Shown here piece after piece: positions 24,951-35,526 of a DNA stretch of 64,000 nt. Numbering within the stretch: position 1 is the first letter of the stretch; each line of letters starts with the position of its first letter. This DNA comes from Verticillium longisporum (lineage: Eukaryota; Ascomycota; Sordariomycetes; Glomerellales; Plectosphaerellaceae). The notes beneath the pieces were generated by a model that was given only the letters and a program-made list of their open reading frames with translations, made no database searches and was not told the DNA's origin. The stretch lies in contig JAETXT010000007.1 in NCBI GenBank assembly GCA_019188255.1, positions 3,348,001 to 3,412,000 on the forward strand, read 5' to 3'. Made by a program: the position numbers and the translations under genes.

Positions 24951-25103
24951 ACCACGCCGGGGATTGACACTGGCGCTGGCCTCGCTGCCGTCTCTGGCTC
25001 TGGCACCCATGGTACTTCTACCACGACTCGTCGCCAGCCTCCTCCCTCGCGAACGCTGCTCAACCACTTTCATCAACGCCCTCGCCCTCGCCCACCGAGC
25101 ACC

Positions 25104-26414
25104 ATGTCTGCCCTGCGCCCAAACCAGAGGGAGAAGGCGGCTTCGAAGCACGGCTCGTCTGGCATCGCCGCTGGACTCGCAAATGGCATCGCAAATGGTC
25201 TCATTGACCCCACCAAGCTGGGCAAATACCCCGTGCTGCTGAGTGATACCCTCCTTGGCCGCACCCAGAAGGACGTCTTCACCAGCGTACGATGTACGTT
25301 TCCCCTCCCCCCCAACCGGCATCGAACGGACTCCCTCTCCTGCCGTCGGGAAGCAGAAGCTGACCAAAGCCCATTAGACAACCACAAACCCCAGCTCTCC
25401 TCCGATCAGGCACCTGCCCTCGCGAGGCTCAAACCCGAAACCCCCGGCACCAAAGACAACTTTGAGCTCGCGTTCAGGGACGCCGGCGGCACCTGTGGCT
25501 ACGCTGGAACCCGCTCCACCGACAGCAACCAATATGTCCTCTACTTCGACGACGCCAAGAAGGCCTTCATCCTCGACCGCGTCGACTCGACCTTTAACAT
25601 GAACCTCACCCGTACCCCCGAGACCACCGACCCTGAACGCCTGCGTCAACAGTTCGAGCACCTCGACACGAGCCCGCCGGCCCGTGACACCCCCAATGAC
25701 ACCCGCAAACCCGCCTCCAAACCCGTCTCCAAACCCGCCGCGTCCAAAGCGTCCGCACCCAAGGCGTCCGCGCTGAAGAACAGCAGCAGCAGCAGCAGCA
25801 GCACGTCTCAGCCCCGCCGTCCGGCCCCCGAGAAGAAGCAGGCCAAGACGGTCGAGCTCGCACTGCCGCCGCCGCCGCCGGTCAAGGAGAAGCGCAAGCC
25901 CGCCAAGATGGACGACGAGGACGACGACGAAGACGACGACGACGACTTTGCCCCCACCGACGAGTATCCCGACCATCCCGCCAACCCCAGCAGCGGCACC
26001 GAATTCCCCCCCGCATTTCCCGCCCAGAAGATTGCGTTTCGCCGCTTCTCCGAGTTTCTGCGCGACTCCGAGGCCGACGACGCTGATGGAGAGTCGGACC
26101 AGGAAGAGGACAGGGGGATCGAGGGGTTCAAGCTGCCGAGCCCCGTCAACGACGAGGGACAACAGCAGCAACAGCAGCAGCAGCAGCAGTACGAAGACAG
26201 TGAGGACGAAGAGTACAACCAGATGTTCGAGGACGTCGATCGCGCGCCTGCACAGCAGCAGCAGACGTACGTCCAGCAAGAGGCGCACGCTGGCCACGAC
26301 GACGACGACGACGACGACGACATGGACCTCGAGGCCGAGCTCGAGGACGCCCTCGAGCAGGCGGCCAACAGCGGTGACGCCGGCGAGGAGAGCGAGGTCA
26401 GTGAGGAGGACTAG
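25104..26414 (+). CDS. ELL-associated factor (EAF) transcription elongation protein
   Basis: Nuclear partner of ELL that stimulates RNA polymerase II elongation. Exons 25104-25293 and 25378-26414 with an 84-nt intron (GTACGT donor, TTAG acceptor). About 408 residues. The N-terminal EAF domain (residues ~35-130) shows YPVLLSDTLLGRT, then across the splice FTSVRYNHKP, followed by FELAFRDAGGTCGYAG and YVLYFDDAKKAFILDRVDST. The rest is disordered: a Lys/Ala/Ser-rich linker, a poly-Ser run, an Asp-rich stretch, two Gln runs from CAG repeats and an acidic C-terminus, like the transactivation tails of metazoan EAF. ATG 25104 was chosen because the domain begins soon after it; ATG 24837 is open in the same frame and would add 89 Thr/Pro-rich residues. 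Confidence 0.85.
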   Translation: MSALRPNQREKAASKHGSSGIAAGLANGIANGLIDPTKLGKYPVLLSDTLLGRTQKDVFTSVRCTFPLPPNRHRTDSLSCRREAEADQSPLDNHKPQLSSDQAPALARLKPETPGTKDNFELAFRDAGGTCGYAGTRSTDSNQYVLYFDDAKKAFILDRVDSTFNMNLTRTPETTDPERLRQQFEHLDTSPPARDTPNDTRKPASKPVSKPAASKASAPKASALKNSSSSSSSTSQPRRPAPEKKQAKTVELALPPPPPVKEKRKPAKMDDEDDDEDDDDDFAPTDEYPDHPANPSSGTEFPPAFPAQKIAFRRFSEFLRDSEADDADGESDQEEDRGIEGFKLPSPVNDEGQQQQQQQQQQYEDSEDEEYNQMFEDVDRAPAQQQQTYVQQEAHAGHDDDDDDDDMDLEAELEDALEQAANSGDAGEESEVSEED

Positions 26415-26759
26415 GCACACGCATCATCGTGCGCGTGCTCAGGCGTGTTATGGCGTGCGGCGATTTTGCAAACACGCATTCTCTTTCAAAGGCGTTGATT
26501 TTTCCAGGGAGAGAAAAAAAAGGCAGGCGTCTTGTTTTGTTTTCCGGTTGCCTAAGATGGGCTGGTTAGGATCTATACCACGAGCTAGGACATGGATCCT
26601 ATGAATGCATTATGAATTTCACTGAGAAGACGTCTTGTTCGCCTTTGAATACCTTGTGCAAGCATGCCATGTGCTGCCATTCTGGTGCTACGTTGTGACG
26701 GTGCCTATCGCGCTGGCAACGGAATCATAGTCGCGTTGGCTGCCCAGCACGTCTATTGC
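26415..26759. other. Convergent 3' regions
   Basis: 345 bp between the stops of the EAF gene (+) and POP1 (-). Nothing else seen. Confidence 0.5.
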
Positions 26760-29591
26760 TCATGCAACCTCCCACCTCGCAAGCCATCCCACGCCCTCCC
26801 CGGCATTCCTCACAATGCACAAGTTGGTCTCGCGCACATGCCCCTTGGCCTTCTTTCTCCGTGCCTCGTCCCTGAGCCCCTCGACCACCCTGTCGACAAC
26901 AATGGACCCGATCGCCCTCGCCCTCCCCTCGCTGAGGCAGTACGCCCCCGTTGTCACGAAGCCGATGAGGTCCTCCTCGCCCGGCACGAGCGGGTGCCCG
27001 TTCATGTCCGTCTGGTTCGGCTTCGGCGGCGGGTACCCCAGCGGCGCCGGCGCCAGGAGGCTGCGCGCCAGGAAGCGCTTGCGGGTCGCCATGTCGGCGT
27101 CCGGCGGGGGGCGGTCCGCGGCCGGGCCGCGCGACGCGGCGGCACTCGGCGCCAGCTGGGCGAGCCACTGGTCGCGCAGGTCTGCGGGCAGGCCGGCGGT
27201 CGACTTTGCGTCCTGCGGCAACGGGGGTGCAGAGGCCGGGACCTCGGCGGAGGAGGACGGGGGGAGCGGCGCGGGACGGGATGGGAGGCGGTAGATGCGG
27301 GCGCAGGGATCGGCCACGCCGCGACCGGTCAGGACGAGGGTGACGGTCATGACGGCGTTGGGCGGTGCCGGTGCGGAGGAGGATAGAATGGTCGCCAAGG
27401 ACGATTTGGAGACGTGGTGCAGTTGCTTGAGCGGATGAGACGACGCCGCCGGCTTGACCTCTGCCTCTGGCTCGGGTGCTTCTTTCGTGTCCGATGCAGC
27501 ATCATCCACGTCCATGCCGTTGACGGAGTGCGGAGGCGACTCTGCCTCGGCGTTGTCGAGTCGCAGGAGGTGCTCAAAATCGCAAGCCCACCCTGCGCCG
27601 AGCTCGCCCTTGCGTCCAGCGCCGAGGTCGAGCGTCTCCCATGCCGTCCTCTTGCTCTTGGGGCGGCGTTCCCAGGCCGTCTTTCTCCGCGCGCGTTCTT
27701 CCATCTCCCATTCAACGCCGGCATCTGTCGCGAGGAAGTCTATGGGGAAATAGGGCAAGCCGCGCTCAAACGGCACCTGTCGCGCCTCGTTCAACCCCGC
27801 AAACCTCGGGTTACCGCCTGACGCCAGGGGGAAGTGCACGAGGCTGTACCAGATGGGCTGGATGCATTTGAAAGGTGCGAGCACAGTCCACGTTCCTTGA
27901 GCCTCTGCGCCGCGCGCTGACCGGGATGCGTGAAGGAGGATGGGGATGGGAGGATCCGAGGGACTGGGGTCGAGGTCGGTCCCAGGCATGCGAGCTCCTT
28001 TTCGCTTGTTCACGGACTTTTGTCTCGGTAGCCTCGAAGCCGAGAAACGCTGATCGCGGTCGAAGATCGAGTACGGTTGGAGGCCCTTGTCAGCTGGCCA
28101 ACTCGACAGAAGGTTCATGAGCCGCGACTGGCCCTCATCGCTGAGGTCTGGGGGAGCGAATTTTCGCGGCGGATACCTCAGGCGTGGGTCCAGGGTAGAA
28201 AATGCCAGGCAAGAATTGGGAGGCAAAGCTGATGGTGTTGCAGCGCTGGTCAAGCCGCTGAAAATGTTGGCATGCGGCTCCTTCTTGGCCAGATCGGTGT
28301 AGTAGGGTTGAAGAACCCCCAAAAGGACTTCGGTCGATGCCGGACCAGTGATTTCGATGCTGCCAATCTCGAATCGCAAGTCTTCGATGAAGAGCTGTGG
28401 CGTCTGCATCTTGACCAGCTGAAGAAGCTCATTGAACAGCTCCAGTAACTACGAGGGATGAACCCTAATAAATATCTGCCGTTGCCTCTTCTTGGGGTTC
28501 GCGTCTTCGTTTCCTGGAGTCCGCTGTTGCTCGGCATCTTGTGGATTCCATTGAATAGTAGCCGGGCATATGAGCCGCCGTCCAAGCCTCGTGTCCCTGC
28601 TGAGCATGCCGTTCCAATGCCTGGTACCAGCCCTCCACCTCTGGCCCCTCTCGCTCCAGCAGCTTTCCTGGACGACTCCAAGTTTTCGGAGGACTTGGCA
28701 GACCCCAATCTCGTTACCATAAAGACCAATGGTACTCATGTAGCTCATATCCCAGGCCACGGCGCCTCTCTCACCCTGGCCCCGGTGCGTCGCGCGGTAT
28801 ATCTTTTCGTTGGTTGTCAGGGGAATGGCAAACCTCCACAGAGGCTTCGTGGGCTCAGTCATTCTAGCTCTTTTAGCATGCCAAAGATGTGTAGGCAGCC
28901 AGGTCTTTTGCAGTTGACGTTTACGAAACTTGGACTTTGGTCGCGGTGGATCGTTGAGGACGTTCCGTCTGATCTTGGGTCGAGCCGGACGCGTTGTAAT
29001 TCTCGTCTGGATGCTCGGGGTATCATTCATAGAACCGTCATCGGTGGAAGCCTTCTCTTTCGCGGCCTTGAGCTTCCGTTTGCGCCTCTTCTCGGCCAGT
29101 ATGCCCAGCTTTCTCGCCGTCTCCGATCTGATTGTCGCCCGCGTCGTGGTCGGTTTGCGCCGTCGCGAGGTCACAGTCGGTGTGTTGTCGTCGCGCATCT
29201 CTTTCATGGCCCTGTTGCGAAGCCTCTTGGGAACCCTCTTGACATTGTGGCTCGCGGTGCGTCTGCGCATGCCGCGGGGCACCTGCTGAAAGGCTCGTTT
29301 CGTCGCGGCTCCCTTGGTGTGTCGCATGCTCTCCTCGAGAGCCTTGATCTCGAACTCGCGTGCCTTGAGAAAGGTCTGGAGGTTGAGTTCTCCGTCTTTC
29401 AGAGCATAGCCTGGTTCCTGCGTCACAATTTTTCGGTCTTCGCTCATCTTGAGGCGCTTGACGGGCCAGCGCGCCGCGCCAGGCGCTGGGCTGCCTTTCT
29501 TTGAGGCATCGTTGCTGGAAGGCGCCTCTTTGCGTTTGGCGGCCGCCGACGCTGGGCCGGCCACTTTTTTGGAGGGCGCACTCGGTGGCAT
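26760..29591 (-). CDS. POP1: POP1, protein subunit of RNase P / RNase MRP, with in-frame TAG
   Basis: Largest protein subunit of nuclear RNase P and RNase MRP, needed for tRNA 5' processing and rRNA maturation; essential in yeast. A single exon of 944 codons starts at ATG 29591, since the farther upstream frame has only TTG. The N-terminal POP1 domain has RRRTASHNVKRVPKRLRNRA and KTWLPTHLWHAKRARM, the family hallmarks. The POPLD domain follows (FEIGSIEITGPASTEVLLGV; later HPLVPGEEDLIGFVTTGAYC), and the C-terminus ends GVGWLARWEVA. A TAG at 28449-28451 interrupts the frame between QIFIRVHPS and LLELFNELLQLVKMQTPQLF. Both sides read in the same frame and are conserved-looking, and no intron with usable GT/AG spans it. 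It is an assembly error, a nonsense allele or an edited/read-through site. Confidence 0.9.
28449..28451 (-). other. In-frame TAG inside POP1
   Basis: The codon after HPS in the conserved central region reads TAG. The same frame continues for another 562 codons before the natural TGA at 26760-26762. Confidence 0.9.
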
Positions 29592-30979
29592 GTCAGCGCA
29601 TGGTCTGCCAGAGGACGGAGCGTTGACGCTAGGTATCTTTTCCGTGGTGTCGCTGTCGCGGCCGCTGGCGTGACTCGCGATGCAAATCAATTGACGGGAT
29701 TTTGGATGGAAGACCGGGTCGAAGAAGCTCTTATCTTATCTCGCCTCGACTTGTCACCCCACTCAGGCACCACAGCAGGAGCACCTGCTCTGTTCAGGTT
29801 GGCGTCAGTGGCCCTCTGAGCGAGCGCTGACTCGGCGGGACAAGGTGTCAGTCAGTGATCATCTCATGCTTGCGGACTTGTCCACTACAACGGCAAGAAC
29901 GGGCAAGAAAGCCCAACCAGGGCCGCAGTTGCTTCTGATGCACATGCAATTGGGTTGCTCTTGCAGCTGCCCCATGCGGGGAGGCGTTGCGCAAGGGAAG
30001 GAACCCCCTCCAGGAGCACCCAGATAGAGGAAGGGCAGGAGAGACACGATGCTTGAATCCTCCTGTTCCTGTCCAGTTCTTGTTCCAAGTATGTAGGTCA
30101 TCAAAGCTGGGCCATCGTCGGCATCAGCACTCATCAATTCCATTTCGTATTCATCGACCACTGCACCAGCACTGACCGCGTCATCCTCCGACACCGTTTC
30201 GTCTCGAGGCCCAACCATGGCACCCAAATCTCACACCCTTCCTTATTCCCTTCGGTTTCTCTTTCCGGCGGTGCCTCTATAGCCGCATCACACCACCTTT
30301 CTGGCCCACCACCTGCGCTCCAGCTATCTCCAGAAGTACCTCTTCAACCACAAACGACTCCCCTCCTCCGTGTTCCGCCCTATCGCCCCTCGAGCCGCCA
30401 TTTACCCTCCTTCATCTTCGGTCGCCAAGGCTAGAACGGCCTACGGCACCTTGTGTGCATCCGACTACGACCCCTGCTCGCATTGCCATTCAACGACGTG
30501 CATTGGCGCACGCCTGTCCTATCGTGTCGTCCCTGCGGCAGTTTTCGCCCTCAGCCTGGATCCGGATCCATCCATGTTCAGCTGCCTCGCTTGAGTTGTC
30601 TGTCTGTCAACACCATTACCCCGGGACCTTGTCTTGCCTACGGCGACCGACAGACCGAATCTTCGGCGAAGAAACTGACTGGTCTGTGGGTAAAGGGCTG
30701 CTGATTAGCCAGCATTCCCACCCTGCGTGAAGCTGCTGCCCATGTTGTCGGCGACACACGAGACATGACTTCCCTCAGTAAGCCAAGCCACATTGTCTCT
30801 CATCTTTGCTATCCCTTATCCCGGCACTGTTCCCCCCCCTCCGCCATCCTCCATTTTCACTGCTCACCAGAGCCTGGCGATGCCCTCAACCCACCAATTA
30901 GTCACCCCCCCCAACCTGCGCGACTCCAGAATAGATTCGCAGCCCGCAAGCTGCGAGGCTCCGGCCTCTCATCGACACC
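29592..30979. other. Divergent promoter region, POP1 and NT-C2 gene
   Basis: About 1.4 kb between two divergent starts, partly CT-rich on the + strand near 30780-30870. An upstream open frame near 30870-31005 could be an extra 5' exon of the NT-C2 gene but is not supported by splice sites I can trust. Confidence 0.5.
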
Positions 30980-32821
30980 ATGCGGCCTCTCACAACCGTG
31001 GCTAACCTGAACTTTCTGCCAACAGTCAGCAAAGGGCGCAAGGTAAGAGTGGCCCCTCTATGTGTGACGGGTGTTCCATGTGTAGCCTGACTTGCCGCGA
31101 ATGCGCCTCTTGTTGCACGCGCGTCACACCAACCCATACTGAGCACAGCTGATGATAATGCTTCCACTTCTGTAGCCCAAATTCGAACTACATCTTAAGG
31201 TGAGTTTCTCTCCTATCCTTTTGGTCCCACCCACTGGTTCCCTGACATGCCTTAGATTTACGATCTCAACAATGTCCCATTAGTCTCTGGTGGCTCGGTA
31301 GTAAAATGGCATCTCTTACACTCGATTCATGCCGAGCACCGCGGCCGCACTCACAAGTGTCCCATCGCAAACCACAAGGTCGAGTTCAACTATGCCAAGG
31401 TTGTTGGTCATATCCGCATCGGCCTCGACAAGAACAACCATTTGAACGAATGCCCTCTCGAGCTCGAGATCTCTCAGGAATTGTCATCCAGTGGCCTCAG
31501 CGGCGGTCGTGATGAGAAGATCGTGCTGGGCACCGTCAGGCTAAACTTGAGCGAATATGTCGAAGAGAGCGAGGCGCTACCCCGTACGAGTGCTACTGCT
31601 ACAAACCCAGTCCGTAACGGCAGGGAGCGGACGAGCCTAGACAAGGCTCACTTCAGAAAACGGAGCACCAGCAACAGCATTGGTGGCGGTACAGGCGCGT
31701 CTTCAACATCATCCCGGCCTGCATCTTCGAGTGGCACTACAGCAGCTGAGGATGCCGACGTTGAAGAGGGCATTGCTCGGCGCTACTTGATGCAGGATAG
31801 CAAGATCAACAGCACCATCAAGATTGGTATCCTTATGGTCCAAGTCGACGGAGATCGGAACTATGTCGCCCCGCCTCTCAAGACAGCCCCTGTATTTGGT
31901 GGCATCGCGGGCATCATGTCAGGTGACCAGGTCGAACAAGATGACGCAGGCCGTAAGTCTCTCCCGACACCGCCAATGACAGGTGACTTTCGCAGCATGT
32001 GCTAAAGATAGACAGAACTGCCATCCATCGCCAAGTCGCGCGAGCAGGCCGAGGTGCAAGACATGTACCGTAAAGCTCTGGCCGCCTCCTGGACCCGCCA
32101 GCCGGGCGAGCTCCCCGCCGACCAGTGCATCGAGGACATCTGTGCTGGTGGCAACGGTTGGGCCGACTCGTCGGCGCATGCCAAGCCCAAAAGCTCACTA
32201 GTGCCGCAACGAAATCCATCACAGACGAGCCAGTTTAGCCTCAGCAGCAGCGGCTATGTTAGCAGTCGTAGCCGCGGTACAGGCGCTGGCGCTGGCGCTG
32301 GTCTTGACGGCGGTGCTGAGACGAGCGATGACGGCGAAGGGAGCAGTAGTGGCCAGGCCGGCGACACCCTTCGGCCGGGCGACTACCGACGGATGCGACG
32401 TCAACAACACCAGCCCACGCAGCATCACGGCAGCTCCCTCATGCATGCCTTCTCGCCGCAAAGACATAGACACAAAGGCAGCAATGCTAGTGACAAGAGC
32501 GTGAGCACTGTGACGGGCAGGCATAATAATGGCAGTGGGTTCGGGTTCAGCAGCTATCCGAGTAGTGGTAGCCAGAGTCGGGACGAATCGCGACACCGGC
32601 ATGATGACAGCGCGGCGAGCAGTCGTGACGATCTGCTGAGGCATGACAATGGACGGAGCCGGAGCGAGAGCTTGACGAGCTTGGCACCGACCATGGGAAG
32701 TGGAAGTAGTGGTGGGCGGGGTGGCGGACGGGGCGACGTGTTCCGACGGGCGAGAGAGTTTGAGGAGGTTGAAGTCAGGGATGACATGGTTGCATGGAGC
32801 CTGCCGAGTGACAACAGATGA
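30980..32821 (+). CDS. NT-C2 (EEIG1/EHBP1-type) domain protein
   Basis: Four exons: 30980-31042, 31176-31199 (only 24 nt), 31256-31952, 32016-32821; introns 133, 56, 63 nt, all GT-AG. About 529 residues. The N-terminal C2 domain of the EEIG1/EHBP1 type spans roughly residues 20-180: PKFELHLKIYDLNNVPLVSG, then VVKWHLLHSIHAEHRGRT, HKVEFNYAKVVGHIRIGLDK and ELEISQELSSS. Such domains are thought to link membranes with actin or trafficking proteins. The middle has a RRYLMQDSKINSTIKIGILM stretch typical of the fungal branch. The C-terminal ~250 residues are Ser/Gly/Arg-rich and disordered. The start is the least certain part: ATG 30980 has a good context (GACACCATGC), but an upstream exon is possible. 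Confidence 0.82.
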
Positions 32822-33230
32822 TCTCGTGGTCTTTTCACACGGTTCGATTTGCAGGATTGTGACACGGATGAAGAACTCTTAATATCTGAGCGTCGAGGAG
32901 GAACCTGTGCGGGGCTTGACGGTTTCAATGAAGAAGAAGACACGAATAGTTGAGCCATGAATCAAAATACATGCCGTTTCTTCAGGTCTATCGAAATAGA
33001 AAAAGGTCGCCAGCTACAGTAGGACGACGGCATCATCGGCTCATGCCACATGTCGGCATTCATCATTTTTGTCTCTATCCCACCCGCGCATGTATTCTAT
33101 CGATAGTTCCTGGCTCCTGTCACCTCCCGACCCAGCATCGTCCATGCTGCATCTACCGGCGGCGGCATACTCGCGCTTTTTCTCATCGCAATCCCCTCTC
33201 GCTCTTCCTGTTTCCAATAACAAGTCGCTT
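32822..33230. other. Convergent 3' regions
   Basis: 409 bp between the NT-C2 gene stop and the SSZ1 stop. AT-rich patches, no gene. Confidence 0.5.
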
Positions 33231-35045
33231 CTACGGCGCCTTGACCTGGCCGCGAATGCCACCCTTGCCGCCGACCTCTCTCGCCGTGACGGTGACGCCG
33301 AGATCGGCGCTGACGTTGATGGTGACCTCGACCTTGCCTCCCGCCTTGACGCCGCGGATGGCGGCCTCGGCCACGGTGCTGCCGATCTTCCAGACCTTCT
33401 CGCGGTGCTCCTCCTCCTCCGAGTCGTCGTCGTCCGAGTCGTCGTCCGAGTCGTCGTCCGAGCCGTCGGCCTTCTTCTCCTTGGGCTCGGGCTTGGTGAC
33501 CTTGATGTGGGTGCCGCCCTCGACGACGCGGATGAGGACGTCGCCGCCGGCCTTGGGCACGGGGACGTGGACGGTGCGGCGGGCGGGGACGGCCGTCTCG
33601 GCGGGGACGATGGGGGTGAAGACGTCGTCGTCGGCGACGCGCGTGACGACGCCAATGGCGTTGGCCGTGTGCTTGACCGTGGTGACGGCGGGGTGGGTGG
33701 ACTGGTCAATGTCGTCCGACTCGTACTCCTGGATGAGCGAGGCCTGGAGGGCGGCGCCGCGGGCCTGCAGCTCCGAGGGGTTGATGGCCGTGGCGCTCGT
33801 GGCGGGGGCGACAATCTTGGTCGACGCGGGGAAGAGGCCGACGAGGTTGTTGGCGATGCGCGGCGTGTGCGAGGTGCCGCCGGACAGGACGACCTCGTCA
33901 ATGTCGAGCACGTCGAGGCCGGCCTTCTTGATGACGCCCTCGATGAGGCGGTTGATGCCCTCAAAGACCTTGCGCGCCGACATTTCGTAGCGCAGCCTGT
34001 TGACGGTCGAGGCAAAGTCGAAGCCGTCAATGAGGCTCTCGACGCTGAAGCTGGCGTTGGTGCCGATGGACAGCGCCTTCTTGGTGGCCTCGGCCTCAAA
34101 CTTGAGCTTGGCCAGGCTCTTGGCGTTGGTGCGGGGTCCTTCTGGTGCTTCTTGATGAACTCCTTGGAGAAGTGCTCGATCAGGACGTCGTCGAGGTGGC
34201 AGCCGGCAAACTCGTAGTCGTGCGCCGTCGCGAGAATGGTGTACATGCCGCCGCGCGAGGCGAGGACGGCCACGTCAGAGCGGGTGCCGCCGAGGTCGGC
34301 GACGACGACAATCTTGTCGCTGACCTCGGCCCCGGGCCTCGCGTCGTAGGCGAGAGCGGCGGCGACAGGTTCGGCGATGAGCTGAAGGACCTCGAGACCG
34401 GCGTCGGTGGCGGCCTTTATCAGGGCAGCCTTCTGCTTGTCTGAGTAGTTGGTGGGGACGGTGAGGACGGCCGAGGTGACCTTCTTGCCGATGTAGTCCG
34501 AGGCGGAACCCACGAGGCGGCGGAGGAAGCGGGTGCTGACCTCGGACACGGAGATGGTGGAGGGAGTCTCGGCGTCCTTGTCGTTGACGGTAAAGGTGAT
34601 CACACCGTCGGCCTCCTGGGGGTGGGCAGAGGCGTGGTTGTGGGTGGGGTCGATGGAGGCGAAGCTGTCGCAACACGGTGAGTCTCGTTGAAAATACGCA
34701 GGGGTGAGGACAGAACGTACTCCTGGCCGACAAACTCCTTGAAGTAGCCGATCGAGTTCTTGGGGTTGCGGACGAGGAAGGCCTTGGCCTGCTGGCCGTA
34801 GTACTCATCGCCATCGACATATGACAGAATCGAGGGGATCTGACGGTCTGTCATGGCAAGATCAGCTCGACTGCAGGGTGCACCAGACTGTACAGTGACA
34901 ACTCACCTCCGTCCTCGTTCGCAATGACCTCGGCCTTGTCGTCAACGGTGTAGGCAATGGAGCTGTTGGAGTTGCCAAAGGCAAGGCCAATGACGACGCG
35001 GTCGCTCGGCGCGGGGCCGGACTGCGAACCCGCGTTTTCAGACAT
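33231..35045 (-). CDS. SSZ1: SSZ1, atypical Hsp70 of the ribosome-associated complex, one-base frameshift
   Basis: Pairs with zuotin to form RAC, which assists folding of nascent chains on cytosolic ribosomes. Three exons: 34907-35045, 34721-34847 and 33231-34664, introns 59 and 56 nt. About 566 residues once one base is restored. The start MSENAGSQSGPAPSDRVVIG leads into LAFGNSNSSIAYTVDDKAEV (phosphate-1-like loop), IDPTHNHASAHPQEADGVIT and LTVPTNYSDKQKAALIKAA. VVVADLGGTRSDVAVLASRG and VVLSGGTSHTPRIANNLV complete the ATPase domain. The short C-terminal domain contains a Ser/Asp/Glu-rich acidic insert (about 33406-33472) and ends GGIRGQVKAP. At the G-run 34133-34136 the frame shifts: ...KKHQKDP before, NAKSLAKLKFEAEATKKAL after, exactly one base short. 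It shares a promoter with RRP40. Confidence 0.9.
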
Positions 35046-35526
35046 CTGGACTAGTATGTGATGTGTCTGTGGTAAGAAGAAGAAGAAAAAGAAGGGAGAA
35101 AAGGGTAAATGGCGTCCGAGAGATCGTGTTGGTGCGTGGGAAGGTTGTCTTGGTCGGTCCGCGATCTGGATGGATCTCAAGAGGCACCAAGGTCGGTCGT
35201 CGTGGTGGGGGAGCACTCGACCAAAATTTTGGAAAAATTGTTGCCCCAGCTGGCAGCAGCCCGCGCCGTCTGTGGCCTTGTCCCCCACAGAGAGGCCCCT
35301 GGCTGCAGTGGCAGAGTGGCAGCCGGCACAAGGCGAGTCCGATAAGCAGCCGCTGCATCCTTATCGGTAAACAGAACGCCCCACCGACCTTCTCTCAGTC
35401 GCAAAGCTGCTTCGGTCAAGAGTCTTCGTCCAAGGCTCTGCCATTGCCATTGTCACATTATCCAGGCCCCTAGACAGCAACCGACGCATACCCTGCAGTC
35501 GGAGCACTCGACAAACGCAACGTGAT
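35046..35526. promoter_or_regulatory. Divergent promoter shared by SSZ1 and RRP40
   Basis: 481 bp between two divergent ATGs (35045 on -, 35527 on +). The SSZ1 side has an A/G-rich (pyrimidine on mRNA) leader. It contains an AAAATTTT palindrome at 35223-35230 followed by GGAAAAATTG. Confidence 0.7.
35223..35230. promoter_or_regulatory. RRPE-like AAAATTTT element
   Basis: Core of the ribosomal RNA processing element known from yeast ribosome-biogenesis promoters, flanked by GGAAAAATTG (35231-35240), a second near match. Function here is inferred from the motif and the two flanking genes only. Confidence 0.4.

Larger units (their letters stand above)
22954..25103. other. Intergenic with tandem repeats
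   Basis: About 2.1 kb between divergently transcribed prpD and the EAF gene. It holds a 7-bp tandem repeat (23201-23290), a TACCTAGGTA palindrome (24776-24785) and a 12-bp repeat (24901-24950) in the EAF leader. Short open frames are not convincing. Confidence 0.55.

Noticed and set aside
28449..28451. Explaining the POP1 TAG by an intron
   Set aside because: There is no GT donor in the preceding ~100 nt that leaves a workable intron, and a GTAGTT donor at the site would remove conserved residues LLELFNELLQLVKMQ.
33069..34217. 382-codon + strand open frame over SSZ1
   Set aside because: Antisense shadow, Asp/Gly/Leu-rich, no domain.
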